This document shows, in pieces, positions 63,800-64,000 of a DNA stretch of 64,000 nucleotides (the first letter of the stretch is position 1; the number at the start of each line of letters is the position of its first letter). Source of the DNA: Thalassotalea sp. ND16A (GTDB taxonomy: Bacteria > Pseudomonadota > Gammaproteobacteria > Enterobacterales > Alteromonadaceae); NCBI RefSeq assembly GCF_000764205.1, contig NZ_JQDZ01000114.1:1-64000 (forward strand), given 5' to 3'. The position numbers were made by a program, and so were the translations under genes. The notes under the pieces were generated by a model that saw only the letters and a program-made list of their open reading frames with translations, searched no databases and was not told where the DNA came from.

Positions 63800-63855
63800 A
63801 ATATAATTTCTAAATTTGCAATGTTTACTTTTGACCAACTCTCGTTAAAAGAAGT

Positions 63856-63923
63856 TGCTCGGTCGTGAAGGATTTGACCCTTCGACCATATTGGATATTA
63901 GCGTTAAAAGCCTCGGCTTTTAA
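63856..63923 (-). pseudogene. Decayed tRNA-Lys-like unit, second copy
   Basis: The same degenerate layout as at 63624: T arm GAAGGGTCAAATCCTTC, acceptor-like CGACCG, then diverged sequence with GGCTTTTAACGC. The CCA is changed (AGCA instead of ACCA). Confidence 0.6.
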
Positions 63924-63957
63924 TTTAAATACCCCAACTACTCCATAAATAAAAAGT

Positions 63958-64000
63958 TGGTCGGTCGTGAAGGATTTGAACCTTCGACAAATTGGTTAAA
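63958..64000 (-). tRNA. tRNA-Lys (TTT), cut by the window end
   Basis: The 3' half (CCA, acceptor, T arm, variable loop and part of the anticodon arm) is identical to the two complete genes. The 5' half lies beyond the window. Confidence 0.9.

Overview
The window looks like a chromosomal segment of a marine gammaproteobacterium of the order Alteromonadales, most likely Colwelliaceae (Colwellia/Thalassotalea-like). This is inferred from the AT-rich composition, the protein flavours, and gene neighbourhoods such as sdhCDAB-sucABCD opposite gltA, hda-DUF2066 opposite purM-purN, and dnaQ-tRNA-Asp opposite rnhA. No database search was possible. Function names come from recognised motifs and family memory.

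Left part (1-11.5 kb): a complete type I-F CRISPR-Cas locus on the minus strand, in the order WYL regulator, cas1, an unknown small gene, cas2-3, csy1, csy2, csy3, csy4. Beyond csy4 come a wrecked vapBC toxin-antitoxin pair, an AT-rich leader and one intact I-F repeat at the window edge. The most striking element is in the 223-bp gap between cas2-3 and csy1. Two degenerate I-F repeats there point opposite to the cas genes, keep Cas6f-type hairpins, enclose a 20-nt pseudo-spacer and end in a terminator. The pseudo-spacer matches 17 of 20 bases just upstream of csy1, next to a 5'-CC PAM, and two of its three mismatches fall at positions 6 and 12, which a Cascade crRNA leaves unpaired. This reads as a CRISPR-resembling autorepressor RNA (CreR/CreA-like) that would use the Csy complex to control csy1-4.

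11-24.5 kb: a GFA-type zinc protein, an ERCC4-HhH nuclease, an antitoxin-like fragment, then the TCA block sucD, sucC, sucB (with two lipoyl domains), sucA, sdhB, sdhA, sdhD, sdhC on the minus strand, with gltA divergent.

24.5-45 kb: core genes. These are a REC-histidine kinase hybrid, an ABC-2 exporter, bamC, bcp, a PerM-like permease, a TusA-like protein, bepA, an arsC-like gene, a lipoprotein with a zinc-protease motif, hda, a DUF2066 protein, purM-purN, a DUF3108 protein, yafJ-like amidotransferase and fadE with a FadR-like site.

45-64 kb: small accessory genes, a gene with an early stop codon, four tRNA-Asp genes next to three decayed tRNA-like units, dnaQ/rnhA, a persulfide-dioxygenase-like hydrolase, a DUF5916 outer-membrane protein, RDD/VWA/MoxR genes, cysK, ggt, a DTW-domain tRNA modifier, a rhombosortase, and a tRNA-Lys array interleaved with decayed copies and cut by the window end. 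Two families of non-coding inverted-repeat elements (two copies each) lie in gaps between genes.
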